Below are positions 52,096-61,594 of a stretch of 64,000 bases of DNA, in pieces (positions within the stretch are counted from its first letter, which is position 1; every line of letters begins with the position of its first letter). The notes under the pieces are model-generated. The model did not search any database. It was not told the origin of the DNA and was given only the letters and a program-made list of their open reading frames with translations. The stretch comes from Dermatophilaceae bacterium Sec6.4 (lineage in GTDB: Bacteria > Actinomycetota > Actinomycetes > Actinomycetales > Dermatophilaceae). The translations under genes were made by a program, and so were the position numbers. The stretch is from NCBI GenBank assembly GCA_039636865.1, contig CP144172.1, positions 1,240,001 to 1,304,000 on the forward strand, written 5' to 3'.

Positions 52096-53652
52096 ATGAA
52101 ACTGCAGCTCCAGGGCATTACCAAACGTTTCGGCACCTTCACCGCCAACGATCAGATCGATCTGACCGTGCAGTCGGGGGAGATCCACGGTCTGCTCGGC
52201 GAGAACGGAGCCGGTAAGAGCACGCTGATGAACGTGCTCTACGGGCTGTACGAGCCGTCCGAGGGCACCATCCTGCTGGACGACGCGCCGGTGGTGTTCA
52301 AGGGTCCGGGCGACGCCATGGCAGCCGGTATCGGGATGGTCCACCAGCACTTCATGCTGGTGCCGGTGCTCACCGTGGCCGAGAACATCATGCTCGGAGC
52401 TGAGCAGACGTCTCACGGGATGCTCGACATCCGCCGGGCCCGGAAGATGGTCAGGGAATTGTCCGACCGCCATCACCTCGACGTCGACCCCGATGCGAAG
52501 GTCGAAGATCTTCCGGTCGGCATCCAACAGCGGGTGGAGATCCTCAAGGCCCTCGCGCGCGAAGCGAAGATCCTGATCCTCGATGAGCCGACGGCGGTGC
52601 TCACCCCGCAGGAGACCGACCGGTTGATGGAGGTCATGCGCTCGCTGAAGGCGCAGGGCACCTCGTTGGTCTTCATCAGCCACAAGCTGCGTGAGGTCCG
52701 CGAAGTCTCGGACACCATCACCGTGATCCGCCGCGGCAAGGTCGTCGGCACCGCGGAACCGAGTGCGACGGCTGCCGAGCTGGCCGCGCTGATGGTTGGC
52801 CGCCCGGTGCAGCTGCGGGTCGAAAAGGACGAGGCGAAACCGAAGGACGTGCTGCTGGAGGTCGACAATCTTCGGGTGCTCGACGCCGCGGGTCACGTGA
52901 TGGTGGACGACATCTCCTTCTCGGTGCGCGGGGGTGAGATCTACGCGATCGCCGGTGTGCAGGGCAATGGGCAGACCGAGCTGACCGAGGCAATCGTCGG
53001 GCTCGTGGAGCCGTCCTCCGGGCGCATCATCATCGACGGCCAGGACATGACAGACGACACGACCTACGACATCCTGCGCGCCGGTGTCGGATACGTCCCG
53101 GAGGACCGCGGGCGCGACGGACTGGTATCCAGCTTCAGCATCGCCGAGAACCTGGTCCTGGACCTGCACGATCAGCCGCCGTTCGGTGGGCGTTTCCAGC
53201 TGGACAACAAGGCGATCGAGGAGAACGCCCGGGCGCGGGTCCAGGAGTTCGACGTGCGGACGACATCCGCTCTCGCGCCGGCATCCACCCTGTCCGGCGG
53301 CAACCAGCAGAAAGTGGTGCTGGCGCGCGAGCTGTCCCGACCGCTGCGGGTGTTCGTGGTGTCTCAGCCCACCCGCGGCGTAGATGTCGGCTCGATGGAG
53401 TTCGTCCACAAGCGGATCGTCGCAGAGCGCGACCGGGGCGCAGCCGTGCTGCTGGTCTCGACCGAACTGGATGAGGTTGTCAGCCTCGCGGACCGCATCG
53501 GCGTGATGTTCCGCGGCGCGCTCGTCGGCGAGTTGCCGCCCACGGCGTCCGCTGCTGAATTCGGGCTACTGATGGGCGGGCAGAGTCAAGGCAACGCCGT
53601 GCCCGAGCCGAAAAATTCGGACAAGACCGACCACACGAAGGAGTCGGCGTGA
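52096..53652 (+). CDS. Nucleoside ABC transporter ATP-binding protein
   Basis: A 518-residue protein with two fused ABC domains, as in sugar and nucleoside importers. The first has Walker A GLLGENGAGKSTLMNV, the Q-loop MVHQHFMLVP, LPVGIQQRVEILKAL and Walker B ILILDEPTAVLTPQE. The second has AGVQGNGQTELTEAI in place of a canonical Walker A, the signature LSGGNQQKVVLAREL and VFVVSQPTRGVDVGS, where the catalytic Glu is replaced by Gln, typical for this transporter class. ATG 52096 has GGAAGG upstream. It overlaps the first permease gene by 4 bp. Confidence 0.94.
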   Translation: MKLQLQGITKRFGTFTANDQIDLTVQSGEIHGLLGENGAGKSTLMNVLYGLYEPSEGTILLDDAPVVFKGPGDAMAAGIGMVHQHFMLVPVLTVAENIMLGAEQTSHGMLDIRRARKMVRELSDRHHLDVDPDAKVEDLPVGIQQRVEILKALAREAKILILDEPTAVLTPQETDRLMEVMRSLKAQGTSLVFISHKLREVREVSDTITVIRRGKVVGTAEPSATAAELAALMVGRPVQLRVEKDEAKPKDVLLEVDNLRVLDAAGHVMVDDISFSVRGGEIYAIAGVQGNGQTELTEAIVGLVEPSSGRIIIDGQDMTDDTTYDILRAGVGYVPEDRGRDGLVSSFSIAENLVLDLHDQPPFGGRFQLDNKAIEENARARVQEFDVRTTSALAPASTLSGGNQQKVVLARELSRPLRVFVVSQPTRGVDVGSMEFVHKRIVAERDRGAAVLLVSTELDEVVSLADRIGVMFRGALVGELPPTASAAEFGLLMGGQSQGNAVPEPKNSDKTDHTKESA

Positions 53653-54914
53653 GCGAGCCCGCGCCCCAAGTTGTCCCACCTGCGGATAACCAGCAGGATG
53701 AAGCGCCCCAGGGGGGACAACGGTTCAGCGTGCGGGAGATCTTCCGCAGCGACCATCCGGCGCTGGTGACGATTCTCGCGATCTTCGCTGCGGTCGTGAT
53801 CGGGTCGCTGCTGATCGTGGTCTCCGACGAGCCCACCCGTGCGGCCGCCTCATACTTCACCGCGGCCCCGATGGACACGTTGTCTGCGGCATGGCACGCG
53901 GTTTCGGGTGCCTACGTCGCGCTCTTCCAAGGTTCGATCCTCAATCCGTCCAGTCTCTCCAGCGGCAGCCTCACCACGATTTTGGGACCGATCTCCGAGA
54001 CCATCGTCAGCGCGACGCCGCTGATTCTGGCGGGTCTGTCGGTCACGTTGGCCTTCCGCGCCGGACTGTTCAACATCGGCGCGCAGGGGCAGATCCTGGT
54101 GGCTGCGATCTTCGCCGGGTACGTCGGCTTCAGCTGGCACCTACCCGTCGTGCTGCACGTCATCGTGGCGATCATCGCGGGGGTAGTCGGCGGCGCCATC
54201 TGGGCAGGCATCGCGGGGGTGTTGAAAGCCAAGACGGGCGCCCACGAGGTCATCACCACCATCATGCTCAACTACGTCGCGCTCGGACTGATCCAGTTCC
54301 TGCTGAGCGTGCACGGGTTCCAGGCCAAGCCCTACACCCAGGCGATCGCGACACCGGTCGACGGTACGGCCCGCTACCCCCACCTGCTGGGGGACAGCCT
54401 GCGGGCGAACACCTCATTCCTGATTGCCATCGCTGCCACGATCGGCGTCGCGTGGCTGTTGCGCCGTAGCACTTTCGGTTTCCGGGTGCGTGCGGTCGGC
54501 GCCAACCAGGACGCGGCGCGGACGGCGGGGATCAGCATCTCCCGCGTCTATATCGGGGTCATGCTCCTCGTCGGGGCGCTCGCCGGCCTCGCGGGCAGCG
54601 CCCAGGTCCTGGGTACCCAGCCGCAGGTCACCGCCGATATCGATGCCGGTATCGGTTTTGACGCCATCACGGTGGCGCTGCTCGGACGGGGTTCGGCATC
54701 AGGCACCTTCTGGGCAGGAATGCTTTTCGGAGCGCTGCGGGCCGGGTCCGTGCAGTTGCTCGCCTCCACCAGCACCCCGGCGGATCTCGTGCAGGTGCTC
54801 CAGGCGCTGATCGTGCTCTTCATCGCCGCACCGGGCCTGGTCCGGTTGATCTTCCGACTGCGGGCCACCGACGGCGGCGACAGCGCCGTGTTGGCGAAGG
54901 GATGGAACGGATGA
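53649..54914 (+). CDS. Nucleoside ABC transporter permease 1
   Basis: A 421-residue BPD_transp_2 (LivH/RbsC-like) permease with about nine membrane helices. Conserved stretches are LAGLSVTLAFRAGLFNIGAQ followed by GQILVAAIFAG, HEVITTIMLNYVALGLIQFL, and FGFRVRAVGANQDAARTAGI at the ATPase-contact loop. About 60 cytosolic residues precede the first helix (PALVTILAIFAAVVIGSLLI). GTG 53649 overlaps the ATPase stop. It pairs with permease 2 to form the pore. Confidence 0.92.
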   Translation: MSEPAPQVVPPADNQQDEAPQGGQRFSVREIFRSDHPALVTILAIFAAVVIGSLLIVVSDEPTRAAASYFTAAPMDTLSAAWHAVSGAYVALFQGSILNPSSLSSGSLTTILGPISETIVSATPLILAGLSVTLAFRAGLFNIGAQGQILVAAIFAGYVGFSWHLPVVLHVIVAIIAGVVGGAIWAGIAGVLKAKTGAHEVITTIMLNYVALGLIQFLLSVHGFQAKPYTQAIATPVDGTARYPHLLGDSLRANTSFLIAIAATIGVAWLLRRSTFGFRVRAVGANQDAARTAGISISRVYIGVMLLVGALAGLAGSAQVLGTQPQVTADIDAGIGFDAITVALLGRGSASGTFWAGMLFGALRAGSVQLLASTSTPADLVQVLQALIVLFIAAPGLVRLIFRLRATDGGDSAVLAKGWNG

Positions 54915-54969
54915 TCACCCCACGATGTTCTCCACTCGTGCCTCGCTCCGATACTTCGAGGGGACCCCG

Positions 54970-56271
54970 ATGAGCGCGCAGACGACCGACGAGGAACTCG
55001 TCGTCCACCTCAAGAAGGTACAGACCGGTCCGTCGCCGAAACGGCGCGTCGGGGTCGGGGTGGCTCTGCTCCTTGTGGGCGTATTCAGTGCGCTCGTCCT
55101 GGCGACCACGGGGAGCCGGCGCACCGCGACCTTCGGGTTCAACACCGGCGGTGCGCTGCACATACCTGATGTGACATTCCCGCAAGCACCGTTCTGTGTC
55201 ACCGTCGGGGTCCTCATTGCCGTCGCGGGTGCTTATCACGCAGCGCGCGGCTTCACCCCCCGCGTCCTTCGCGCGGTGGGTTCCGTTGCCGGAGTGCTGT
55301 TCCTGCTGAGCTTCCTGGCCTGGGCAGGCACCGGCGGCCGCACCGTGCAGCTGACCAGCCTGTTGCAGCAGGGTTTGTTCCTGGCAGCACCGCTGGTACT
55401 GGGGGCCATGGGCGGCATCTTGTGCGAGCGCAGCGGCGTGATCAACGTCGCCATCGAGGGCCAGATGCTCGCCGGTGCCTTCGCCGGCGCACTGCTCGGC
55501 ACTGTCGGCGGCCTGGCCGCGGGGATCGTCGGGGCGGTGATCGTCGGTGGACTGATGGGCCTGCTGCTGGCCGTTTTCGCGATCAAATTCCTGGTCAATC
55601 AGGTGATTCTCGGCGTCGTCCTGAACGTACTGGCGCTCGGCCTGACCGGCTTCCTCTTCGACGCGATCATGGCCAACGATTCCAACGGCACCAACAACCC
55701 GGGCTTCTTCGGACCCGTGAAGATCCCGCTGCTCGGTGACATCCCCGTCGTCGGGCCCGTCATCTTCAACCAGAACTACATCGTCTACGCCATGTACGTG
55801 ATCGTCCTGGTGATCGATGTAGCCCTGCTGCGTACCAGGTGGGGGCTTCGGACCCGCGCTGTCGGCGAGCATCCGCAAGCCGCTGACACGGTTGGCATCA
55901 ACGTGTTGCGGTTGCGCTACCAGAACGTCGTCATGGGTGGTTGCGTGGCCGGCCTGGCGGGGGCGTTGCTGACGATCGGTAGCGTCGGGGCGTTCAACAA
56001 GAACATCACCTCCGGGCAGGGATTCATCGCGCTCGCCGCAGTCATCTTCGGACGATGGACCCCGCGTGGTGCGCTCGGGGCTGCGCTGCTGTTCGGCTTC
56101 GCCGGCGCGCTGCAGTCGGTGTTGTCCTTCCTGAACACCCCGCTGCAGATCAATGCGAGCCTGCTGGGGATGCTGCCCTACCTGGTGACCATCTTTGCGG
56201 TGGCCGGGCTCGTGGGACGGGTACGTGCACCGGCTGCCGACGGGGAGCCCTACGTGAAGGGCTCGTCATGA
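54970..56271 (+). CDS. Nucleoside ABC transporter permease 2
   Basis: A 433-residue permease of the same family. It has GAMGGILCERSGVINVAIEG followed by QMLAGAFAGAL, VNQVILGVVLNVLALGLTGF, and the contact loop GLRTRAVGEHPQAADTVGIN. ATG 54970 is chosen because GAGGGG lies 6-11 bp upstream; ATG 54925 is also in frame. The stop overlaps the cdd start by 4 bp, coupling uptake to cytidine breakdown. Confidence 0.92.
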   Translation: MSAQTTDEELVVHLKKVQTGPSPKRRVGVGVALLLVGVFSALVLATTGSRRTATFGFNTGGALHIPDVTFPQAPFCVTVGVLIAVAGAYHAARGFTPRVLRAVGSVAGVLFLLSFLAWAGTGGRTVQLTSLLQQGLFLAAPLVLGAMGGILCERSGVINVAIEGQMLAGAFAGALLGTVGGLAAGIVGAVIVGGLMGLLLAVFAIKFLVNQVILGVVLNVLALGLTGFLFDAIMANDSNGTNNPGFFGPVKIPLLGDIPVVGPVIFNQNYIVYAMYVIVLVIDVALLRTRWGLRTRAVGEHPQAADTVGINVLRLRYQNVVMGGCVAGLAGALLTIGSVGAFNKNITSGQGFIALAAVIFGRWTPRGALGAALLFGFAGALQSVLSFLNTPLQINASLLGMLPYLVTIFAVAGLVGRVRAPAADGEPYVKGSS

Positions 56272-56666
56272 GCGGAACCGGTGTTGATCCGAACTGGGAG
56301 CAGCTGCGCCTCAGCGCCGTGCAGGCAATGGGTCGGGCCTACGCGCCGTACAGCGACTTTCCTGTCGGCGTCGCCGGCCTTGTCGACGACGGCCGGATCG
56401 TCAGCGGGTGCAATGTGGAGAACGCGTCCTACGGCGTCGGGTTGTGCGCCGAGTGCGGAATGGTCAGCGACCTGATGCGCTCCGGAGGGGGCCGACTGGT
56501 TGCCGTCTGGTGTGTCAACGGTGACGGGGACACGTTGATGCCGTGCGGGCGATGCCGGCAACTGCTGTGGGAGCACGGCGGCCCCGAGTGCCTGCTGCAG
56601 ACGCCCCTGGGTGTGTTGCCGATGAGCGAGGTACTGCCGCAGGCCTTCGGGGCCGACGATCTGTAG
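56268..56666 (+). CDS. cdd: Cytidine deaminase
   Basis: A 132-residue tetrameric-type enzyme converting cytidine to uridine. Zinc ligands are the Cys in GLCAECGMVSDL (with the catalytic Glu) and the two Cys in MPCGRCRQLLWEHGG; APYSDFPVGVAGLVDDG and GCNVENASYG bind the nucleoside. ATG 56268 overlaps the permease stop. It is the last plus-strand gene before the three opposite-strand lipoproteins. Confidence 0.95.
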   Translation: MSGTGVDPNWEQLRLSAVQAMGRAYAPYSDFPVGVAGLVDDGRIVSGCNVENASYGVGLCAECGMVSDLMRSGGGRLVAVWCVNGDGDTLMPCGRCRQLLWEHGGPECLLQTPLGVLPMSEVLPQAFGADDL

Positions 56667-56672
56667 CTGAGA

Positions 56673-57011
56673 TCAACCGCCGGCAGCAACGCTTTTCGCG
56701 CAGGCCTGGTTGGCGTCGTTCAGGGTCGTCTTGTCCTTGTCGTCACCCTTGGAGTTCTTGTCACCGCTCGCCATTGCTTTGAGGGTCCGGGTGGTCAGCT
56801 TGTCGTAGGTCTTGTCCACGACGCACTTGGAAAGCTTCTCCAACAGCGCCGGGTTGGCGTTCGAAGCCCCGGGCTCAGACTTCACGAGTTTGGAGAAGCC
56901 GGCCTGGGCGTCTGCCTTGCTGGGTTTGTCACTGCCGCCGCCGCAGGCAGCAAGACTGAACGGCAGGATGAGTAGTGCTGCCGTGGCAGTGGCGCGGTTG
57001 AGGATCGACAT
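56673..57011 (-). CDS. Small lipoprotein with VDKTYD motif, paralogue A
   Basis: A 112-residue lipoprotein (lipobox FSLAACGGGSD). The C-terminal region holds SKCVVDKTYDKLTTRTLKAM followed by ASGD, and a second cysteine in NQACAKSVAAGG. The same pattern occurs in the two genes to its right, which form a tandem family. AAAGG lies upstream of the ATG. The paired cysteines could form a disulfide outside the membrane. I do not recognise the family. Confidence 0.75.
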   Translation of the reverse strand: MSILNRATATAALLILPFSLAACGGGSDKPSKADAQAGFSKLVKSEPGASNANPALLEKLSKCVVDKTYDKLTTRTLKAMASGDKNSKGDDKDKTTLNDANQACAKSVAAGG

Positions 57012-57058
57012 GAGGTGCCTTTCAGGTTGATGGGGTGCAGGGGTCGTGACGACCTACC

Positions 57059-57526
57059 TCAGCTGCTGGTGGTGGGCGAGGGAGGAGTCACTCCCGAGGC
57101 CTTGCCGCAGTAGGCGACTGCGGCAGTCAATGCGGGTTGGTCGCTGCTGTCCGGGTCGGTCTTGGAATCTCCGGTCGCCATTGCTCTGAGCGTCTTGGCG
57201 GTCAAGGTGTCGTAGGTCTTGTCGACGACGCACGTCGCGACCGTCGCGAGTTGGGCGGCGGTGAGGGATGGCCCCATCGGGCCCTCCTTCAGAATTTTGG
57301 CAAGACCCGACGCGGCTGCCTTCTTGCTGGGTTTGCTGGCGTCGGCCGCTGTGCTGGTGGTGGTGCTGGGGGAGCTGTTCGTGGCGGTGCTGCTCGATGC
57401 GGTGGCCTTGGCGGAGCTCGCAGACGTACTGCTCCCGCTGTTGCCACTGCAAGCGGACAGCATGAGCCCCAGGGCTAGGACCACAGGAACGGTGATGGAA
57501 CGGGTGACGCTGGCCTGAAGGGGCAT
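57059..57526 (-). CDS. Small lipoprotein with VDKTYD motif, paralogue B
   Basis: A 155-residue lipoprotein (lipobox LGLMLSACSGNSG) with a Ser/Ala/Thr-rich linker of about 45 residues. The domain has ATCVVDKTYDTLTAKTLRAM, ATGD and a later AVAYCGKASG cysteine, matching its neighbours. GAGGAAG lies upstream of the ATG. Separate ribosome sites and gaps of about 50-80 bp suggest the three genes may be one operon or three short units. Confidence 0.75.
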   Translation of the reverse strand: MPLQASVTRSITVPVVLALGLMLSACSGNSGSSTSASSAKATASSSTATNSSPSTTTSTAADASKPSKKAAASGLAKILKEGPMGPSLTAAQLATVATCVVDKTYDTLTAKTLRAMATGDSKTDPDSSDQPALTAAVAYCGKASGVTPPSPTTSS

Positions 57527-57604
57527 CGTTCTACTTCCTCGGGTCGGACGACGTGCTCAGTGAATGCGACGCACGGGGACGGCGATCGGTTTCCTCGCTG
57601 CGCG

Positions 57605-58123
57605 TTATTTACGCAACTCGAGCTGTTTGCCGCAGGCAACCGCCGCGTCCTTGTAGACCGTGTTGTCCGCCGCGTCCAGCTGCTGTGTCGGGTCGCCGCT
57701 CGCGAACGCCCGCAGGGTCTTGTTCGAGACTTTGTCGTAGGTTTTGTCCACGATGCAGGTGGACGCCTTCTTGATGACCGTCGGACTGATCTGGGCGCCC
57801 TTCGTCGTTCCAGCCAGCGCCTTGGTGAGTCCGTCGATCGTTTGCGCCTTGGTGGGTTTCGCAGTGCTGTCGGTAGAACTGGAACTCGGCGAACTGCTGG
57901 TCGTGCTGCTGGCAGCGGTGCTCGGTGCACTGCTGGGTGAGGCACTGCTGGGGGAGGCGCTGGCGCTCGATGAGCCACTGGTGGTCTGGCCGGCTGGGGT
58001 GACGCTGACTGTGCCACTGCTTCCACCGCAGGCAGCGAGACCGAGAGATAGTGCGCAGAGCGCGACAGCTGCGGCACGACGAGATGCGGGCAGCGGAATT
58101 GAGTGCAGCGGAGTTGAGGGCAT
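57605..58123 (-). CDS. Small lipoprotein with VDKTYD motif, paralogue C
   Basis: A 172-residue lipoprotein (lipobox LSLGLAACGGSSG) with the longest Ser/Ala/Thr/Pro linker of the three. The domain has STCIVDKTYDKVSNKTLRAF, ASGDPTQQLDAADN and AAVACGKQLELRK. Shared order in all three: a helical ALAG/LAKIL-type segment, Cys-x-VDKTYD, TL[RK]A[FM]A[ST]GD, and a final Cys-[GA]-Lys. It is divergent from deoA, so its promoter shares the 58.1-58.3 kb spacer. Confidence 0.75.
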   Translation of the reverse strand: MPSTPLHSIPLPASRRAAAVALCALSLGLAACGGSSGTVSVTPAGQTTSGSSSASASPSSASPSSAPSTAASSTTSSSPSSSSTDSTAKPTKAQTIDGLTKALAGTTKGAQISPTVIKKASTCIVDKTYDKVSNKTLRAFASGDPTQQLDAADNTVYKDAAVACGKQLELRK

Positions 58124-58284
58124 AGTGCGGTGGGCCTCTTCTTGAGTAGATACCGATCGACGGCGGGGCGCCTGCTGTGAGAATAGAGGGATTGTCGCCG
58201 GGCCCGATACCGAGCGGGTCGACGCCGATTCCCATCGTTGTCAGGCAGGTGGTCGATGTAGCAGAGGCGTGGGACGATCTGCGC

Positions 58285-59580
58285 ATGGTGCAGACGACTG
58301 AATCGCATGACGCTGTCGACATCATCCGGGTCAAACGTGGACACGGTGAACTGGGCGACGCGCAGATCGACTGGGTGATCGATGCGTACACGCGCGGCGT
58401 GGTCGCCGACGAGCAGATGTCGGCCCTGGCGATGGCCATCCTGCTCAACGGCATGACCCGCCGCGAGATCGCCCGATGGACCGCGGCGATGATCGCCTCC
58501 GGCGAGCGGATGGACTTCTCCGGCCTGTCCCGCCCGACCGCCGACAAGCACTCGACCGGCGGGGTGGGCGACAAGATCACCCTCCCGCTCGCGCCTCTGG
58601 TCGCGGCGTGCGGTGTCGCGGTGCCGCAATTGTCCGGGCACGGGCTGGGCCACACCGGCGGGACGCTGGACAAGCTGGAATCGATTCCGGGGTGGCGGGC
58701 CGAGCTGAGCAACGAGGCGATGTTCTCGCAGCTGGAATCGGTCGGGGCCGTCATCTGTGCTGCGGGCGCGGGGCTGGCTCCCGCCGACAAGAAGCTGTAC
58801 GCGCTGCGCGACGTCACCGGTACCGTCGAAGCGATCCCCCTCATTGCCAGCTCGATCATGAGTAAGAAAATCGCCGAAGGCACCGGTTCGCTCGTCCTGG
58901 ATGTGAAGGTCGGTTCCGGTGCTTTCATGAAGGACGTGCAGAGCGCCCGTGAGTTGGCCGCCACCATGGTCGAGCTCGGTAAAGACGCCGGGGTGGCAAC
59001 GGTCGCGTTACTGACCGACATGTCCACGCCGCTGGGCCTGACTGCCGGGAATGCACTCGAAGTCGCCGAATCGCTGGAGATCCTGGCCGGTGGCGGGCCC
59101 GCCGACGTACGCGAGCTCACCCTCGCACTCGCCCGCGAGATGGTCTCTGCTGCAGGAGTTCTCGGCGTGGACCCCGCGGATGTGCTGGACGACGGGCGTG
59201 CGATGGACACCTGGCGGGCGATGATCTCGGCGCAGGGCGGCGACCCGGCGGCCACGTTGCCAGTTGCCCGCGAACAACACGTCATCACGGCATCGCGCGA
59301 TGGCTATCTCACCCGGTTGGATGCTCTGGCCGTCGGTGTCGCGGCGTGGCGACTCGGTGCCGGTCGCGCACGCAAGGAGGACGTCGTGCAGGCGGGTGCG
59401 GGCGTGCAGTGGCATGCCCGACCAGGGGATCCGGTCCGCGCGGGTGAGCCGCTGATCACCCTGCACACCGACACCCCCGAGCGCTTCGAGCGGGCACTTG
59501 CGTCGCTGGAGGGCGCGTTCGAGATCGCCGACAGCGACACCGGAGACCGGCTGCCCCTGCTGATCGACCGCATCGCCTGA
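58285..59580 (+). CDS. deoA: Thymidine phosphorylase
   Basis: A 431-residue enzyme splitting thymidine or deoxyuridine into base and deoxyribose-1-phosphate. It has the phosphate-binding signature [20 protein letters not shown], the substrate loop [20 protein letters not shown] and GSGAFMKD, and a C-terminal alpha/beta domain. ATG 58285 ([19 protein letters not shown]) gives the usual length; the upstream part of the open frame was excluded. With cdd and add it forms the salvage group of the imported nucleosides. Confidence 0.94.
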   Translation: MVQTTESHDAVDIIRVKRGHGELGDAQIDWVIDAYTRGVVADEQMSALAMAILLNGMTRREIARWTAAMIASGERMDFSGLSRPTADKHSTGGVGDKITLPLAPLVAACGVAVPQLSGHGLGHTGGTLDKLESIPGWRAELSNEAMFSQLESVGAVICAAGAGLAPADKKLYALRDVTGTVEAIPLIASSIMSKKIAEGTGSLVLDVKVGSGAFMKDVQSARELAATMVELGKDAGVATVALLTDMSTPLGLTAGNALEVAESLEILAGGGPADVRELTLALAREMVSAAGVLGVDPADVLDDGRAMDTWRAMISAQGGDPAATLPVAREQHVITASRDGYLTRLDALAVGVAAWRLGAGRARKEDVVQAGAGVQWHARPGDPVRAGEPLITLHTDTPERFERALASLEGAFEIADSDTGDRLPLLIDRIA

Positions 59581-59599
59581 CCGGAACTCCGGCTCGTCG

Positions 59600-59605
59600 T
59601 ACAGT
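59600..59605 (+). promoter_or_regulatory. -10 element of add, leaderless arrangement
   Basis: TACAGT ends 6 nt before ATG 59612. No ribosome site precedes the start codon. Confidence 0.5.
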
Positions 59606-59611
59606 GTCCGG

Positions 59612-60703
59612 ATGCCTGAAACCCACGCCCCGCTGACCAGCGAAGAGATCATTGCCCTACCGAAGGTGCTGCTGCACGACCACCTCGACGGAGGTCTACG
59701 GCCTTCGACCGTGGTTGCGTTGGCCCGCGACGAGGGCTACGACCAGTTGCCCACCACCGATGTCGAGGGTCTGGCGGACTGGTTCCGCGAGAACGCCGAC
59801 TCCGGCTCGCTGGTGCGCTACCTCGAGACCTTCGCGCACACCGTGGGTGTCATGCAGACCCAGACCGCTCTGCACCGGGTGGCGCGTGAGGCGGTCGAAG
59901 ATCTGGCTGCCGACGGAGTCGTCTACGCGGAGATCCGGTATGCGCCGGAGCAGCACCTGGAGCAGGGCCTGAGCCTGGACCAGGTCGTCGAAGCGGTCAA
60001 CGCGGGCATGCGGGAGGGCGAGCGCATCGCAGCTGAACGCGGTCAGGTCATCCGCGCCCGGGCGTTGTTGACCGCCATGCGGCACGCCGCCAAGAGCACC
60101 CAGATCGCCGAATTGGCGGTGCGCTATCGCGACCAGGAGGTCGCCGGGTTCGACATCGCTGGTGCCGAGGCCGGGCATCCGCCGACCCGGCACCTGGACG
60201 CGTTCGAATACCTACGCCGCGAGAACGCGCATTTCACCATTCACGCCGGTGAGGCGTTCGGGCTGCCGAGCATCTGGGAGGCCATCCAGTGGTGCGGCGC
60301 GGAGCGACTCGGGCACGGCATCCGGATCGTCGACGACATCGAGGGGTTGGGCACCTCCAGCGCGCGACTGGGCAGGCTTGCCGCCTACGTGCGCGATACC
60401 CGGATACCGCTGGAGATGTGCCCCTCCTCGAATGTGCAGACCGGCGCAGCGACTTCGGTTGCCGCGCACCCGATCAGTCAGCTGCGCGATCTACGGTTCC
60501 GGGTCACCGTCAACACGGACAACCGGTTGATGAGCAGTACGTCGATGTCCCGCGAGATGGACCTGCTGGTCAACGACGCCGGCTGGGACGTCGACGATCT
60601 GCGATGGGTGACGATCAACGCGATGAAGTCGGCGTTCCTACCGTTCGAGGAGCGGCTGGCGATCATCGACGGGCAGATCAAGCCCGGGTACCCCGCGCGC
60701 TGA
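59612..60703 (+). CDS. add: Adenosine deaminase
   Basis: A 363-residue zinc enzyme converting adenosine to inosine. Metal and active-site motifs are [15 protein letters not shown] (two His), [17 protein letters not shown] (His and catalytic Glu), ERLGHGIRI (His) and [15 protein letters not shown] (Asp). [12 protein letters not shown] is also typical. It starts 31 bp after deoA and completes the nucleoside salvage cluster. Confidence 0.95.
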   Translation: MPETHAPLTSEEIIALPKVLLHDHLDGGLRPSTVVALARDEGYDQLPTTDVEGLADWFRENADSGSLVRYLETFAHTVGVMQTQTALHRVAREAVEDLAADGVVYAEIRYAPEQHLEQGLSLDQVVEAVNAGMREGERIAAERGQVIRARALLTAMRHAAKSTQIAELAVRYRDQEVAGFDIAGAEAGHPPTRHLDAFEYLRRENAHFTIHAGEAFGLPSIWEAIQWCGAERLGHGIRIVDDIEGLGTSSARLGRLAAYVRDTRIPLEMCPSSNVQTGAATSVAAHPISQLRDLRFRVTVNTDNRLMSSTSMSREMDLLVNDAGWDVDDLRWVTINAMKSAFLPFEERLAIIDGQIKPGYPAR

Positions 60704-60704
60704 G

Positions 60705-61571
60705 TCAGCGGCGGCCGGTCAATTCGTCGACCGGCAGCATGCGATGCCGGATGGCGGCTTCGGCACGCAGGCGGTTCTCGTCACGACGCCGACGCTCCGC
60801 CAGCACCGCAGCGAGGAACTCCTCGTCGTAGGTGCCGGGCGGCGGCGGGGGTGCGACGGCCGGGCGTACGACTGCGGACAGATCTATGCATAGTCGGGTC
60901 CGCGCAGCAGGGGTCAGGGTGGCGCGGCGCATCAGGAACTGGCGGACCGCAAGCGCGACGCCGTCCGGTAGTGCCGCGATGTCGGCCGACGCCGCCCAGT
61001 GCGCCAACCGCGGCGGCATCATCGGCGGAGGCGTCAGGCGCAGGCGCACGTCTTCCTGTACGACGTAGGTGCCGGCAGCGAGGTCGCCGAGTCGTTTGAC
61101 CCGGGTCGTGGCGATCGCGGCGATGATGGCGGGTACCCCGTAGGCGACGAAGAACTCCACGAACCCCACCAGACCGCGAACCAGCGCGTGCCGCAGGACG
61201 ATCGGGCCGCCGTCATCGCGGACGACCCTCAGCTTGCAGACAACCTTGCCGAGCGAGCGGCCCTTGGTCAAGGTCTCGATGACGACCGGCGCGATCACGA
61301 AACAGCTCACGAGACTGATCAGCAACAGCGTCTGGGTCGTGGCTGCACTGCCGGCGAAGGACTGCGCGACCACCACGAACAGCAGTGCAATGAAGGCGGC
61401 GAGGTAGACGACGGTGTCCAGCAGGCGGGCGACGACCCGGATGGGCAATGATGCGGGTGGGAGGTCGATGAGGACCGCCTCGCCGGTGACCAGGGTGTCC
61501 GCGTCCGTCCCACGCAACCCCCGCGCCGCAGGAGGTGCGCCCCGTTCGTCGGCTTCCGCCCGGCCCGTCAC
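60705..61571 (-). CDS. RDD family membrane protein
   Basis: A 288-residue membrane protein. The RDD domain has LPIRVVARLLDTVVYLAAFI with the Arg and Asp, a second helix TQTLLLISLVSCFVIAPVVI, and TKGRSLGKVVCKLRVV with the usual GxSxGK motif. A cytosolic charged tail ends AERRRRDENRLRAEAAI. Function unknown; RDD proteins are often paired with SpoIIM-like proteins, as here. GTG 61571 has TACGCT 7 nt upstream, overlapping the promoter of the divergent gene. Confidence 0.88.
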   Translation of the reverse strand: MTGRAEADERGAPPAARGLRGTDADTLVTGEAVLIDLPPASLPIRVVARLLDTVVYLAAFIALLFVVVAQSFAGSAATTQTLLLISLVSCFVIAPVVIETLTKGRSLGKVVCKLRVVRDDGGPIVLRHALVRGLVGFVEFFVAYGVPAIIAAIATTRVKRLGDLAAGTYVVQEDVRLRLTPPPMMPPRLAHWAASADIAALPDGVALAVRQFLMRRATLTPAARTRLCIDLSAVVRPAVAPPPPPGTYDEEFLAAVLAERRRRDENRLRAEAAIRHRMLPVDELTGRR

Positions 61572-61578
61572 GCCCCTC

Positions 61579-61588
61579 AGCGTACCGT
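61579..61588. promoter_or_regulatory. Overlapping divergent -10 elements
   Basis: On the minus strand TACGCT (61579-61584) sits 7 nt before the RDD gene GTG at 61571. On the plus strand TACCGT (61583-61588) sits 6 nt before the SpoIIM-like ATG at 61595. The two hexamers share two base pairs, and only 23 bp separate the two start codons. Confidence 0.5.
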
Positions 61589-61594
61589 TGGGCC

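Noticed and set aside
51643..53409. 588-codon open frame on the minus strand
   Set aside because: It is antisense to the nucleoside-binding protein and ABC ATPase genes, both with full family motifs. No recognisable domain is seen in it.
57609..59288. 559-codon open frame on the minus strand over deoA and a lipoprotein gene
   Set aside because: It covers deoA in antisense, and its last part is another frame of the third lipoprotein gene. It has no family motif and no ribosome site.
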